From Actinoplanes sandaracinus (lineage in GTDB: Bacteria; Actinomycetota; Actinomycetes; Mycobacteriales; Micromonosporaceae), in the NCBI RefSeq assembly GCF_030009775.1, contig NZ_JASCTH010000042.1, positions 1-64,000 of the forward strand: a stretch of DNA of 64,000 nucleotides. The letters are read 5' to 3'. The notes beneath the pieces were generated by a model. The model made no database searches, was not told the DNA's origin, and was given only the letters and a program-made list of their open reading frames with translations. A program made the position numbers and the translations under genes. Shown here in pieces: positions 21,424 through 29,985 of this stretch; positions within the stretch are counted from its first letter, which is position 1, and every line of letters starts with the position of its first letter.

Positions 21424-21639
21424 CGGCATGGCGGTCAGAACCCCGTCACGGGACAGCGCCATGACGGTTCCGATGGGTCGCCGGCCGGCTCGTGCCAGCA
21501 CGACGATCCACGTCGTCAGGAGGACCGCGATGGCGGCGCAGGCAACGATCGCGTAGTACGGCACACGGACGGCCAGGATCGATGCGGCCAGGGCGGAACA
21601 GAGGCAGCCGAAGACCAGGCTGGGTCGACGATTTCGCAC
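21340..21639 (-). CDS. Small membrane protein, two helices
   Basis: A 99-residue protein from a GTG start with a good Shine-Dalgarno (GAGGAG). It has two adjacent membrane segments (LVFGCLCSALAASILAV and YYAIVACAAIAVLLTTWIVVL) and a polar tail with no family resemblance. The last 84 nt overlap the convergent STAS-HATPase gene. It lies 37 bp downstream of the ABC permease in the same direction and may belong to that operon. Function unknown; expression not assured. Confidence 0.5.
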   Translation of the reverse strand: MRNRRPSLVFGCLCSALAASILAVRVPYYAIVACAAIAVLLTTWIVVLARAGRRPIGTVMALSRDGVLTAMPSPNDGPDHFAAAGGEHTPGVGGRIDDA

Positions 21640-21676
21640 ACGTACTCCTCGGGTGTCGGTGAAGGATTTGTCCGGG

Positions 21677-23311
21677 TCAGGAGCGCAGGTCGCGCCGGCG
21701 ATAGCCAGCCACGCCGCCACCGGCCAGGAGGGCGGCCAGGCCGAGCATCACCGCCGTGGCGGCCCAGTCCGGGCCGGTGAGGGGGACGGGCGCGAGATGC
21801 GCGAAGGGGGAGAGCTCACGCAGCCACTGCGGTGCGGCGACGCTGTCGGCGATCACCAGCAACAGGAAGCCCCCGGTCGCGGGCAGCCCGCCGGCCACAC
21901 CCACCCAGCCGGGCGCCCAGCCGGTGGCGAAAGCGGCCGCACCCACGCTGAGCAGCACGATCGGCAGGATGTTCCACACGCCGTGCAGGGCCGCCACCAA
22001 GGGGAGGTCCCCGCCGATCGCCGCGACACCGGCCCAGGTCGCCAGCCCGGCGACGGTGACCAGGACGGCGGCGGCCGCCGCCGTCGCGGCGAGGTCAACG
22101 CCGAGCAGCCGGGTACGGCTGACCGGCGCCGCCGCCAGCAGGCTCATCCGCCGGTCGGTCTCCGCGCTCACGAACGCCGCCATCCGCACCGCGGCGAACC
22201 CGCCGGCCGGCATGGCGAGGATCGCGAACAGGGTCGCCACGAACCCGGCGACGCTGCCGAGCCCGGCGAATCCGGCGCGGGCGGCCTCGTTCGCCAGGAC
22301 CGGGTTGTCGGCCAGGAACTCCGTCACGGAGACCGTGGTCACCCCGATCAGCAGGAAGTAGGCGCCGACACCGAGGACCCAGCCGGTCAGCGGCCGCAGC
22401 GTGCGGCGGATCGCGAACAGTTCGACGCTGCCGAGCAGCCTCAGCCGGGCACGGCGACCGGATGCCGCCGCGATCAGCCCGCCGCGCACCTCCCGCCGGC
22501 CCGCTGCGGCCGGTACGGCCACGGCGACAACCGCGACGGCCGCGAGCAGAACCAGCAGCGGTACGGCCCGGTCCTGGACGTAGGGGCCGCTGAGGGCCAG
22601 GAGCCCGAACGGCGACAGCCAGCGCAGCCAGCCCAGTTCGGTGATGCCGTCGCCGATCATGCGGGCCAGCAGCGAGACCCCGAGCACCGCGACCGCCGAG
22701 CCGGTGGCCGGGGCCCGGGTGGCGAAGACCTGTGCGGTGAACGCGGCCACGGCGGCGAAGAACAGCCCGAGCAGCCCGGTGCCGATCCCGTGCACCAGCG
22801 CGCCGGTCAGTGGGGTGCCGGCTCCCAGCAGCACGCCCGTGATGCCGCAGCCGGTGGCGGCGGGAACGAGCATGACGACGGCCAGGTGGCGCACGACGGT
22901 GTGGCGCAACGCGATCCGGCCGGACAGCAGGACATCCCACCGGCCGGCGTCCTCCTCGCCGCGGGTGATGCGGGTGGTGGCCAGGATCGACCAGGCCGCC
23001 AGCAGTACGGCGGTGACGGTGCCGACCCGCCACACCGTGAACCCGCCCGCGGTGTCCAGACCCGCCGGAGTGCCGAACAGGGTGCGGATCGCAGGGTTCC
23101 CGGCGAGAGCCGCCAGGCTGCCGGCGGCGGCCGGATCCGCCATCACCCGCGCGTAGGTGGCCGCGACGAGCGCGGTCATCCCGGCGGCGAGAACGGCGAC
23201 GATCGGCCCGGTACGGCGGATCTGCCGAATCGCCAGGCCGGTGACCGCCCGCCCCGGTGCGGGTGGAACCGGCAGGCCGGTGGCCGTGGGCGAGAGGGCG
23301 GTGGCGCTCAT
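21677..23311 (-). CDS. ABC-2 type exporter permease
   Basis: A 544-residue integral membrane protein with about 12 hydrophobic segments arranged as two six-helix halves, as in the actinobacterial polyketide/antibiotic exporter permeases. Start MSATALSPT; the gene overlaps the upstream ATPase by 4 nt (ATGA), so they form one transporter. Each half carries a Glu-Glu/Glu-Thr-Asp cytoplasmic turn (TRGEEDAGRWDVLLSGRI; SAETDRRMSLLAAAPVSRTR) typical of this group. It probably exports a drug or secondary metabolite; the substrate is unknown. Confidence 0.9.
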   Translation of the reverse strand: MSATALSPTATGLPVPPAPGRAVTGLAIRQIRRTGPIVAVLAAGMTALVAATYARVMADPAAAGSLAALAGNPAIRTLFGTPAGLDTAGGFTVWRVGTVTAVLLAAWSILATTRITRGEEDAGRWDVLLSGRIALRHTVVRHLAVVMLVPAATGCGITGVLLGAGTPLTGALVHGIGTGLLGLFFAAVAAFTAQVFATRAPATGSAVAVLGVSLLARMIGDGITELGWLRWLSPFGLLALSGPYVQDRAVPLLVLLAAVAVVAVAVPAAAGRREVRGGLIAAASGRRARLRLLGSVELFAIRRTLRPLTGWVLGVGAYFLLIGVTTVSVTEFLADNPVLANEAARAGFAGLGSVAGFVATLFAILAMPAGGFAAVRMAAFVSAETDRRMSLLAAAPVSRTRLLGVDLAATAAAAAVLVTVAGLATWAGVAAIGGDLPLVAALHGVWNILPIVLLSVGAAAFATGWAPGWVGVAGGLPATGGFLLLVIADSVAAPQWLRELSPFAHLAPVPLTGPDWAATAVMLGLAALLAGGGVAGYRRRDLRS

Positions 23312-24201
23312 CGGGCCGTCTCCGTCCCGTAGTAGTCGAGGAAGATCTCCTCAAGACTCGGTTCCCGTACGGCCAGAGCGGTCACGTCGGCGGCGGCGAG
23401 AGCCAGCAGAGCCGGTGCGGGCGGGCCGGCGAGACTGAACCGCAGCCGCCCGTCGCCGGCGGATTCGACCGCCTCGATGCCGGGAACGGCCGACAACTGT
23501 GGCGCGGTCCCGGTGTAGGAGACGGTCACCTCGCAGCGGTGCAGGCCCCGCAGCCGGCCGATCGTGGCGACCTCGGCCAGGCGGCCGGCGCGCAGGATGC
23601 CGACCCGATCGCAGACGGCCTCGACCTCGGCGAGTTGGTGGGAGCTGAGGAAGACGGTCTGGCCACGGTCGCGCGCGGAGCCGACAGCGGTACGGAACTC
23701 GCGTTCCATCAACGGGTCCAGCCCGCTGGTCGGCTCGTCGAGCACGAGCAGCGGCGCCCGGGTGGCGAACGCGGCGATCAGGGCGACCTTCTGCCGGTTG
23801 CCGGTCGAGTAGGTACGGGCCGGTTTCGACGGATCGAGGGCGAACCGTTCGATCAGCTCATCCCGGTAGGCGGTGTCGGTACCCCGTCCGGTCCGGGCCT
23901 GCAGGTGCAGGATCTCCGCCCCGGTCAACTGCGGCCACAACGCCACATCGGCCGGTACGTAGGCCAGTGAGGCATGGGCGCGGGTCACGTCCCCGGCGTC
24001 GGTCCCGAACACCTCCGCGTGCCCGGCGCTGGGGCGGGCCAGGCCGAGCAGCAGCCGGATGGTGGTGGATTTGCCGGCGCCGTTGGGGCCGAGGAACCCG
24101 AACACCTCACCCGGCTCGACATCCAGGTTCAGGTGATCAAGGGCGGTCAGGCGGCCATACCGCTTCGTCAGTTCAACAGCGCGCAGCGCGGGAACGCTCA
24201 T
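23308..24201 (-). CDS. ABC transporter ATP-binding protein
   Basis: A 297-residue ATPase: Walker A GPNGAGKSTTIRLLLG near residue 38, a YSTGNRQKVALI signature motif, Walker B LLVLDEPTSGLDPL and switch His in VFLSSHQLAEV. The C-terminal 80 residues are the extra domain common in exporter ATPases of the DrrA/CcmA type. The start at MSVPALRAVELTKRYG has a GAAGGA ribosome site. It is translationally coupled to the permease downstream. The signature motif reads STGNR instead of LSGGQ, a known variant in this exporter group. Confidence 0.93.
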   Translation of the reverse strand: MSVPALRAVELTKRYGRLTALDHLNLDVEPGEVFGFLGPNGAGKSTTIRLLLGLARPSAGHAEVFGTDAGDVTRAHASLAYVPADVALWPQLTGAEILHLQARTGRGTDTAYRDELIERFALDPSKPARTYSTGNRQKVALIAAFATRAPLLVLDEPTSGLDPLMEREFRTAVGSARDRGQTVFLSSHQLAEVEAVCDRVGILRAGRLAEVATIGRLRGLHRCEVTVSYTGTAPQLSAVPGIEAVESAGDGRLRFSLAGPPAPALLALAAADVTALAVREPSLEEIFLDYYGTETAR

Positions 24202-24384
24202 CGCGGGAGGTCCTTCCGGTCGACGTGGTTCTATGACCGCCGACCAGACTTCCCGGCACACCTGTCGCCCACCGTACTCGCGCCCGTACCCGGAGGGAAG
24301 CCCACCGGACGGCCGACGCCCCCGCTGGGGTCCTGTCCGTGCACGCCTGTGGACGTGTTGAGGTGCGTGTGCTCGGATTGTCGA

Positions 24385-24831
24385 ATGCGCTTCGACGTCG
24401 ACACGAAGGCCTCACCGGAGCAGGTGCGCCGCGCCCTCACCGACTTCACCGGCCGCCGGCTGCAGATATGGAACCGCACACTCGACCCGAAGACCTACGA
24501 GGTACGCGAGCAGGGCGACACCTGGGCGGTCGCCCGGGAAGGGACTCCTGGATCACCCTTCTGGGTCGTCGCCCGCTACGACTGGTCTGACGCCGCCGTG
24601 ATCCGCTGGACGGTCGTGGAGAGCAGCTACGGGGGAGGGGGCGACGGTTTCGTACGGATCATGTCAGAAGGCGAAGGAGGCACCCGGCTTCACGCGGAGT
24701 GGACCACTACCGGAGCCCGCATCTCGCAACGGCCGCTGCTGTTCCTGCTGCATCATGGCCCGGCGGGCCGGCTGATCTCGCGGCTGTGGGCTTCTGCGCT
24801 GGACCGATACGCCGAGGATGATCGGCGCTGA
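24385..24831 (+). CDS. SRPBCC-fold (polyketide cyclase/START-like) protein
   Basis: A 148-residue single-domain protein: MRFDVDTKASPEQVRRALTD at the start, alternating strands with WTVVESSYGGGGDGFVRI, and a long C-terminal helix (PAGRLISRLWASALDRYAED). This is the hydrophobic-pocket fold used for lipid or polyketide binding. It lies divergent from the ABC exporter across 183 bp. Its C-terminal end abuts the remains of the amidohydrolase gene. No catalytic residue can be named. Confidence 0.75.
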   Translation: MRFDVDTKASPEQVRRALTDFTGRRLQIWNRTLDPKTYEVREQGDTWAVAREGTPGSPFWVVARYDWSDAAVIRWTVVESSYGGGGDGFVRIMSEGEGGTRLHAEWTTTGARISQRPLLFLLHHGPAGRLISRLWASALDRYAEDDRR

Positions 24832-24833
24832 CG

Positions 24834-25285
24834 AAGCTTCCGGCGGCCACCAGAGCCCGAATCTCGTGAGCGATGCCACCGTGCGGCCGCGAGTCCGTAC
24901 CGGCCAGCACGGTCACCCCCGCCTCGACGGCGACCGCGCCACCCGCCGCATGCTGCGAGTGCACCGCCAGGCGCCCGCCGACCGCATGCACGCGTGTGAC
25001 CGCATCGCGCAGCACGTCCACCGGCAGGATGTCGTCGCCGGGCTTCCAGTCGATCACCACTTTGGCCCAGCCGGTGCGGGCGGCCTGCTCGGCTGCGACG
25101 GCCGGCAGGTCGGCCGGCTCGGGACGACGGCCCCAGCCCGGCATGAACTGTCCCTGCTGAGCGAGCCAGGGGCCGGCGTGGAAAGCTCGCGGGCTTTCGT
25201 CGGGAAGACCGAAGCCGCGGACTCGTAACACTGCCACCACACCATCCCGCACCGCATCCCGCCCCCATGGGCAGGCAGCCAGCAT
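24834..25285 (-). pseudogene. Amidohydrolase remnant with internal deletion
   Basis: The translation matches a prolidase/imidazolonepropionase-like amidohydrolase: GRRPEPADLPAVAAEQAART, AKVVIDWKPGDDILPVDVLR, GGRLAVHSQHAAGGAVAVEAG and then directly VTVLAGTDSRPHGGIAHEIRALVAAG. In intact proteins about 90 residues separate AVAAG (where the SLEHG metal region follows) from VTVLAGTDS, so a block is deleted in frame. The N-terminal HxH metal motif is absent upstream, and the C-terminus stops where the SRPBCC gene ends. The protein would lack several metal ligands. Confidence 0.75.
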
Positions 25286-25337
25286 GCCATCTCGTCAACG
25301 TCTCGAACGGCGTGGCCGGCTCGCAGGCCGGGCGGAC

Positions 25338-25823
25338 CTATGGGGCGTCGGAGGTGTAGTCGAGTGTGAAGGGTGGCGCGGAGTCATGCAGCGGTGTCAC
25401 GCTGCCGTCGGGGCCGGAGGCATAGGCGTGGCCGTCCTGCACGTAGAAGTTCCACGACGGGCGCAACGACAGCTCCTCTCGCGCCTGGCCGATCCATCCC
25501 TGCGTCAACGACCACCGCGCCAGCCACGTCGGCACTGCCAGCATCAGTTCATACATGGCGTCGTCGAGAACGAACGTGCGCACGAACAGGCCGAGCGAGC
25601 CCGGCCGGTTCACGTACGGCCGCTGAGCGACCAATGACCGAACGCTACCGCCCGGCAGAGGATCGTCCTGCTCGGTGACCAGGCAGGGCCAGTCGATCTC
25701 CAGCTCAGGCTCTTCGGGCAGCCGGTCGGCAAGACCGAGATGGAAACGAAGCTCAGCCAGGAACGACGCCGGCGCGTCGGGCCGCAGGCGCAGCGAGAGC
25801 GTCCATTCGTAGTGCAAGCTCAC
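25338..25823 (-). CDS. Conserved-type hypothetical protein
   Basis: A 161-residue cytoplasmic protein starting MSLHYEWTLSLRLRPDAPAS. It alternates predicted strands and helices (LAELRFHLGLADRLPEE, SLGLFVRTFVLDDAMYELMLAVPTWLARW) and ends in a short acidic tail. No signal peptide or membrane segment is present. I do not recognise a family or motif that gives a function. It is transcribed divergently from the CAP-domain gene and followed by the amidohydrolase remnant. Confidence 0.7.
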   Translation of the reverse strand: MSLHYEWTLSLRLRPDAPASFLAELRFHLGLADRLPEEPELEIDWPCLVTEQDDPLPGGSVRSLVAQRPYVNRPGSLGLFVRTFVLDDAMYELMLAVPTWLARWSLTQGWIGQAREELSLRPSWNFYVQDGHAYASGPDGSVTPLHDSAPPFTLDYTSDAP

Positions 25824-26064
25824 CGGCTTCGACCCGCCCCAGGCTCAACGTGATCCACTGGCATGCCCCGTCAATGTAGCCGTCCTCAAGCGACCCGGGA
25901 CCGGCGTAACCCGGCTGCGCCGGGCGGTGGAGGCCGCACGCCGACGGCGGCAACCGTTCGGTGACGATCACGCTCCGGTTCTGCGATCATCGCTGCGCGA
26001 TACCCGGCCGAAGTCAGAGGTGAGCCCGCGGACAGCGGGTGCCGCACTTCGGAAGGGCCTGTTC

Positions 26065-26853
26065 TTGCGCCAGCTTCTTCGCCGCCTCGCCGTGACCGCC
26101 CTCCTCGCTCCGGTCGCCGCCATCGGCGCCACCACGATGATCGCGAGCCCGGCCGAGGCCGTTCCGGCGGAGTCCGGCCTGTCGCACCCCGGCCCGTGGA
26201 ATAACGGCTCGTCACAGCCCGGTTCGTGGAAGAACGGCCTGTCGCACCCCGGTTCGTGGAAGAACGGCCTGTCGCAGCCCGGTTCGTGGTGGAACGGCTC
26301 CTGGAAGCCCGGCCCGGCCAAGCGCGGCCCGTCGTGGCCGATCCCGGCCCAGCCGACCACGCCTGCTCCGGCCAAGCCCGCTCCAACCACGCCCGTCCCG
26401 GTGACGCCTGCTCCGACCAAGCCCGCCCCTGCGGCGCCCGCTCCGACCACGTCCACCCCGGGAAACTCCACCGAGCAGGCCCTGCAGACCGAGATCAACC
26501 GCCTGATCAACGTCCAGCGCAGCAGCAACGGCTGCGCCGCCCTGACGGTCAACGAGCAGCTCACCGCTGCCGCCCGTAGCCACAGCGCCTGGATGGCCCA
26601 GACCGGCACGTTCTCCCACACCGGCAGCGGCGGCTCCACCTTCGTCACCCGTGTCAAGGCCGCCGGCTACGCCCAGCCCTCCGCGGAGAACATCGCCATG
26701 GGCTACCGCACCGCCGCCGAGGTCGTCGACGGCTGGATGAACAGCTCCGGTCACCGCACCAACATCCTCAACTGCCAGTCAAAGGCCGTCGGCGTCGGCG
26801 TCGTCCACGCCGCGGACGGTTCCCCCTACTACACCCAGAACTTCGGCTACTGA
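26065..26853 (+). CDS. Secreted CAP/SCP-like extracellular protein
   Basis: The C-terminal 130 residues are a CAP domain of the YkwD type: LINVQRSSNGCAALTVNEQL, AARSHSAWMAQTGTFSHTG, SAENIAMGYRTAAEVVDGWM, SSGHRTNILNC and YYTQNFGY. The conserved His and Glu cavity residues are present. Before it are a signal peptide (LAVTALLAPVAAIGATTMI, ending at PAEA), a stretch of about five decapeptides of the LSHPGSWKNG type, and a Pro-Ala-Thr-rich linker that probably crosses the wall. I chose a TTG start because GGAAGG lies just upstream and it begins the signal peptide; GTG at 26020 or ATG at 25927 are possible. Function of bacterial CAP proteins is mostly unknown. Confidence 0.85.
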   Translation: MRQLLRRLAVTALLAPVAAIGATTMIASPAEAVPAESGLSHPGPWNNGSSQPGSWKNGLSHPGSWKNGLSQPGSWWNGSWKPGPAKRGPSWPIPAQPTTPAPAKPAPTTPVPVTPAPTKPAPAAPAPTTSTPGNSTEQALQTEINRLINVQRSSNGCAALTVNEQLTAAARSHSAWMAQTGTFSHTGSGGSTFVTRVKAAGYAQPSAENIAMGYRTAAEVVDGWMNSSGHRTNILNCQSKAVGVGVVHAADGSPYYTQNFGY

Positions 26854-26866
26854 GCCGGTGAATGCC

Positions 26867-26908
26867 GTGATGCCCCAGCCGCCCCCCAGCGGCTGGGGCA
26901 TCACTTTT
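26867..26908 (+). terminator. Strong rho-independent terminator
   Basis: Perfect 16-bp stem (arm begins GTGATGCCCCAGCCGC), 6-nt loop CCCCCA, followed by TTTT. It lies 13 bp after the CAP gene stop and faces the convergent histidine kinase gene. Confidence 0.9.
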
Positions 26909-26961
26909 CGGCGTACGTCACCTCCCGCCGGAAGGTGACCATGACCCCGTCGCGGTCGCCG

Positions 26962-28587
26962 TCATCCGTTCTCGGCGGGTGGGGCGGCTATCGGCAGGCG
27001 GACCACGAAGGCGGTTCCGCGGGTGATGGTGTCGTCGAGGGTGATGGTGCCGCGGTGGCGTTCGACGATGGTGCGGGTGATCACCAGGCCGAGGCCGGTG
27101 CCGGGGATGCGGCGTTCGACGGCGGACGAGGCGCGGTAGAACCGGCGGAACAGGTGGGGCCGGTCGGCGGCGGGAATGCCGATGCCGTCGTCGGCCACCG
27201 TCCAGGTGATGTCCGTCGGCGTCACAGCGGCAGTGACCGTGATCGTGCCGCCGCCGGGCGTGTACTTCACGGCGTTGGACAGCAGGTTGTCGGCGACCTG
27301 CCGGATTCGGTACGGGTCGGCGTACACCTCGATGTTCTCGGGAACGTCCACCCGGACGGTCTGTCTCTTGTCCTCGGCTGTCGGCCGGACCGCCTGCACC
27401 GCCTCGTGAATGATCGCGGTCAGGTTGGTGTCGGCCAGTTGCAGGGCGAGGTTGCCGGATTCGAGACGGGCGAGGTCGAGCAGGTCCTCGGCGATCACGC
27501 TGAGCCGCTGGGCGCTGCGGGCGATGGTCCGGAGTTGTTCGCGTTGCTCGGTGACGGTGAAGGTTTCGAGGTCCTCGTCCAGGAGGCTGGTGGCCGCGGT
27601 GATGACGGCCAGGGGGTTGCGGATCTCGTGGGTGACCAGCGCGAGAAACTCGTTTCTGGTCCTGGCGAGTTCCACGGCGAGTTCTTCCGATCGTCGGCGC
27701 TCCAGATATTGCCCGACCTGAGCGGCGATACCGGCGAGCAGAGCGGTCAAGGTGTCCTCGGGGTCTTCGATGTGGTCGCCGTAGACACACAAGGCGCCGA
27801 GGGCGTGGCCGGCGGCGCTGACCGGCACACCGACGGCCACGTGCAGGCCGATCGTGGCGGCCGCGCGGCTGCGGAAGGACACTTTGTCGGCGGCGAGATC
27901 CGGGATCCAGACCGCGCCGGCTCGCTGGTGGACCCGGCCGGGCAGGCCGACGCCGAGTTCCAGCTCGTCGACCGCGAAGGCGCCGAGCCTCTGACCTGTG
28001 GCGGCGTGCCGGGCGGTGCAGCACAGCAGGCGCCGGTCGTCGTCGGCGAGCCACAGTTCGGTGACCTTCCACCCCATGTTGGCGCCGACGGCCTCGGCCA
28101 CGCGGGCAGCGGCGGCGTGGCTGGAGCCGGCTTCGATCAAACCGCGGGCGACCGCGGCCTCGACCGCGGCGAACCGGCTGACCCGCTGCGCGATGGTGAC
28201 GTCCTGGGCGAAGGCGTGGAACAACGGTCCGCCCGGCTCGCTGGTGGCGGCGAGCACCATCTCGATGGGGAACTCGTGACCGTCGGCATGCACGGCGAAG
28301 AGATTCAGGCGCTTGCCGAGCACGGTCCCGGGGCCGCCGGCGGCCAGCCTGGCGAGTGCGGCGCGGTGCGCCGGCCGGAACCGTGGCGGGATGATGAGGT
28401 CGGCGAGGTCCCTGCCGCACACCTCATCGCCGCGGTGACCGAAGACGTCCCGCGCGCCACGGTTCCACGCCACCACGTCCCCGGCGGCGTCGATGGCGAC
28501 GTAGGCCAGCGGAGCGACCGCGAGAACCTGCTGCGCGTCGGTGATCATCCGGTTGTCGCAACGCGCTGACTCTGCTGCCGGTTGCAT
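26962..28587 (-). CDS. PAS-GAF sensor histidine kinase
   Basis: A 541-residue soluble kinase. Order: PAS (about 15-130, YVAIDAAGDVVAWNRGARDVFG), GAF (about 140-295), HisKA with phospho-acceptor His320 in ALVTHEIRNPLAVI, and HATPase_c with N box VADNLLSNAVKYTPGG, G1 VADDGIGIP and G2 GTGLGLVITR. No membrane segments, so the input is a cytoplasmic ligand, redox state or protein. No response regulator gene is adjacent, making it an orphan kinase in this window. It faces the CAP gene across the terminator and is divergent from the deleted chemoreceptor. Confidence 0.93.
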   Translation of the reverse strand: MQPAAESARCDNRMITDAQQVLAVAPLAYVAIDAAGDVVAWNRGARDVFGHRGDEVCGRDLADLIIPPRFRPAHRAALARLAAGGPGTVLGKRLNLFAVHADGHEFPIEMVLAATSEPGGPLFHAFAQDVTIAQRVSRFAAVEAAVARGLIEAGSSHAAAARVAEAVGANMGWKVTELWLADDDRRLLCCTARHAATGQRLGAFAVDELELGVGLPGRVHQRAGAVWIPDLAADKVSFRSRAAATIGLHVAVGVPVSAAGHALGALCVYGDHIEDPEDTLTALLAGIAAQVGQYLERRRSEELAVELARTRNEFLALVTHEIRNPLAVITAATSLLDEDLETFTVTEQREQLRTIARSAQRLSVIAEDLLDLARLESGNLALQLADTNLTAIIHEAVQAVRPTAEDKRQTVRVDVPENIEVYADPYRIRQVADNLLSNAVKYTPGGGTITVTAAVTPTDITWTVADDGIGIPAADRPHLFRRFYRASSAVERRIPGTGLGLVITRTIVERHRGTITLDDTITRGTAFVVRLPIAAPPAENG

Positions 28588-28908
28588 GTGTGCCTTCCTC
28601 GAGGCGGTCGGCGGAAGATCACATGGATATGAGGTGCGGATCGCGGCATGCCGTCATCGCGGCGGCATGCCGATGGGAACCGCGCTGCGGGTGTGCAGAC
28701 GGTCTCCATGGTCGACAAGGGCAGCATGCGCCTTCTCGGACGGCCGCGACCTGATTTCGGGCCTAACCGAGGTGGGCGGCCTGTCGCGAAGGCCGGCGGC
28801 GGGCACACGAAGTCAGCTCAGTACCCGGTACGCGGGCGAAGTATTCACATCGACGCAAGAGAAAGATTCACCGGTTCCGTCCTGATCTCCTGCTCGATGA
28901 TGAGGCCC
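28588..28908. other. Divergent promoter region, no gene seen
   Basis: About 320 bp between the histidine kinase and the chemoreceptor-like gene. Two copies of the palindromic GCGGCATGCCG lie about 20 bp apart near 28645-28671, possibly an operator. No conserved coding sequence. Confidence 0.4.
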
Positions 28909-29643
28909 ATGAGTTCGGCAACGGCAAGCGAAGCCGCTGGAACCGCCACGGTGCGGCGCCGGTTGAGCAATGTCCGGATCGGCCCCAAGATCACGGTGGT
29001 GGTCCTGCTGGTGGCAGTGCTCGGTGGCGCCGTGGGCCTGTTCGCTCTGGCGCAGATGGCCCGGCTGGCCGATGCCAGCGAGGGCGTGTTCGCGCAGACG
29101 GTGCAGACGCAGGCGGTGGCCGACCTGCGATCGGCGTTCAACCGGGCGCGGATCAACTCGCTGGACTACGTCTTCGCCGACGACGCCGGCCGCGCGGAGG
29201 GCGCGCTCAACGCGACCATCGAGGCAGCGCGCGCGGGGGAGGCGGGCAAGGGATTCGCCGTGGTCGCCAGCGAGGTCAAAGATCTGGCGCAGGAGACGGC
29301 CCGCGCCACCGAGGACATCAGCCGGCGCATCAACGCCATCCAGGCCGACACCGACGCCGCGGTCACCGCGATCGCGGACATCGGCGAGGTGATCAGCCGT
29401 ATCAACGACTACGCCACCACCATCGCCGCCGCCGTCGAACAGCAGACCGCCACCACCGGCGAAATGGGCCGCAACGTCAGTCAGGCCGCGCACGGATCCG
29501 GGCGCATCGCCGCCGACATCAACAGCGTGGCGGCCACCGCGAACAGCACCACGGCCAGCGCCGACGAAGCCCGCCATGCCGCCGCCGAACTCGCCGGCAT
29601 GGCGCAACGGCTCGGCGCGGCCGTCAGTAACTACCGAGTCTGA
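28909..29643 (+). CDS. Methyl-accepting chemotaxis protein with internal deletion
   Basis: A 244-residue product. Residues about 1-95 look like a normal chemoreceptor start: basic tail, membrane helix (ITVVVLLVAVLGGAVGLFAL) and the beginning of a periplasmic-type four-helix sensor (TVQTQAVADLRSAFNRARINS). At about nucleotide 29200 it jumps directly to ALNATIEAARAGEAGKGFAV, the tip half of the signalling domain, and continues to the C-terminus (VKDLAQETARATEDISRRIN, AVEQQTATTGEMGRNV). The rest of the sensor, the second membrane helix, HAMP and the first signalling arm are gone, in frame. With one helix left, the signalling part would be on the wrong side of the membrane. Start ATG at 28909 follows GATGAGG. 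Confidence 0.75.
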   Translation: MSSATASEAAGTATVRRRLSNVRIGPKITVVVLLVAVLGGAVGLFALAQMARLADASEGVFAQTVQTQAVADLRSAFNRARINSLDYVFADDAGRAEGALNATIEAARAGEAGKGFAVVASEVKDLAQETARATEDISRRINAIQADTDAAVTAIADIGEVISRINDYATTIAAAVEQQTATTGEMGRNVSQAAHGSGRIAADINSVAATANSTTASADEARHAAAELAGMAQRLGAAVSNYRV

Positions 29644-29673
29644 CCACACCCGCACGACACCGGGATCTGAAGG

Positions 29674-29925
29674 ATGCAGCCTCTACCTCGGCCTGTACCT
29701 CGGCCGACAACCGAGAACGACCCTCAAGACGTCGTCAACCAATGCCTGGCCGCGGCCCTGCAGGCGCACACCGCGCTGGGCTCGACCACGCACACCGTCG
29801 CCGTGACCGCCGAGCGGTATCCGGATGTGGCAGCCGATTTGAGCGCCGCCGCGGACGCCCTCACCACCATCCGCGACAACCTTCTGCGCTGGGCCGACGA
29901 CCTGGCCGCCCACCACCGCCTGTAG
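29674..29925 (+). CDS. Small hypothetical protein
   Basis: An 83-residue protein, mostly helical from residue 18 on (DVVNQCLAAALQAHTALGST, DVAADLSAAADALTTIRDNL, LLRWADDLAAH). It has no signal or membrane segment. It starts 30 bp after the chemoreceptor-like gene on the same strand and could share its transcript. Codon usage is typical of the surrounding real genes. No family recognised. Confidence 0.5.
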   Translation: MQPLPRPVPRPTTENDPQDVVNQCLAAALQAHTALGSTTHTVAVTAERYPDVAADLSAAADALTTIRDNLLRWADDLAAHHRL

Positions 29926-29985
29926 GAGCGGCCAGGCACTCCCTTCCGGGAGGACGAAGGTGCCGCCGCTGGCCGTAAGGCCCGG

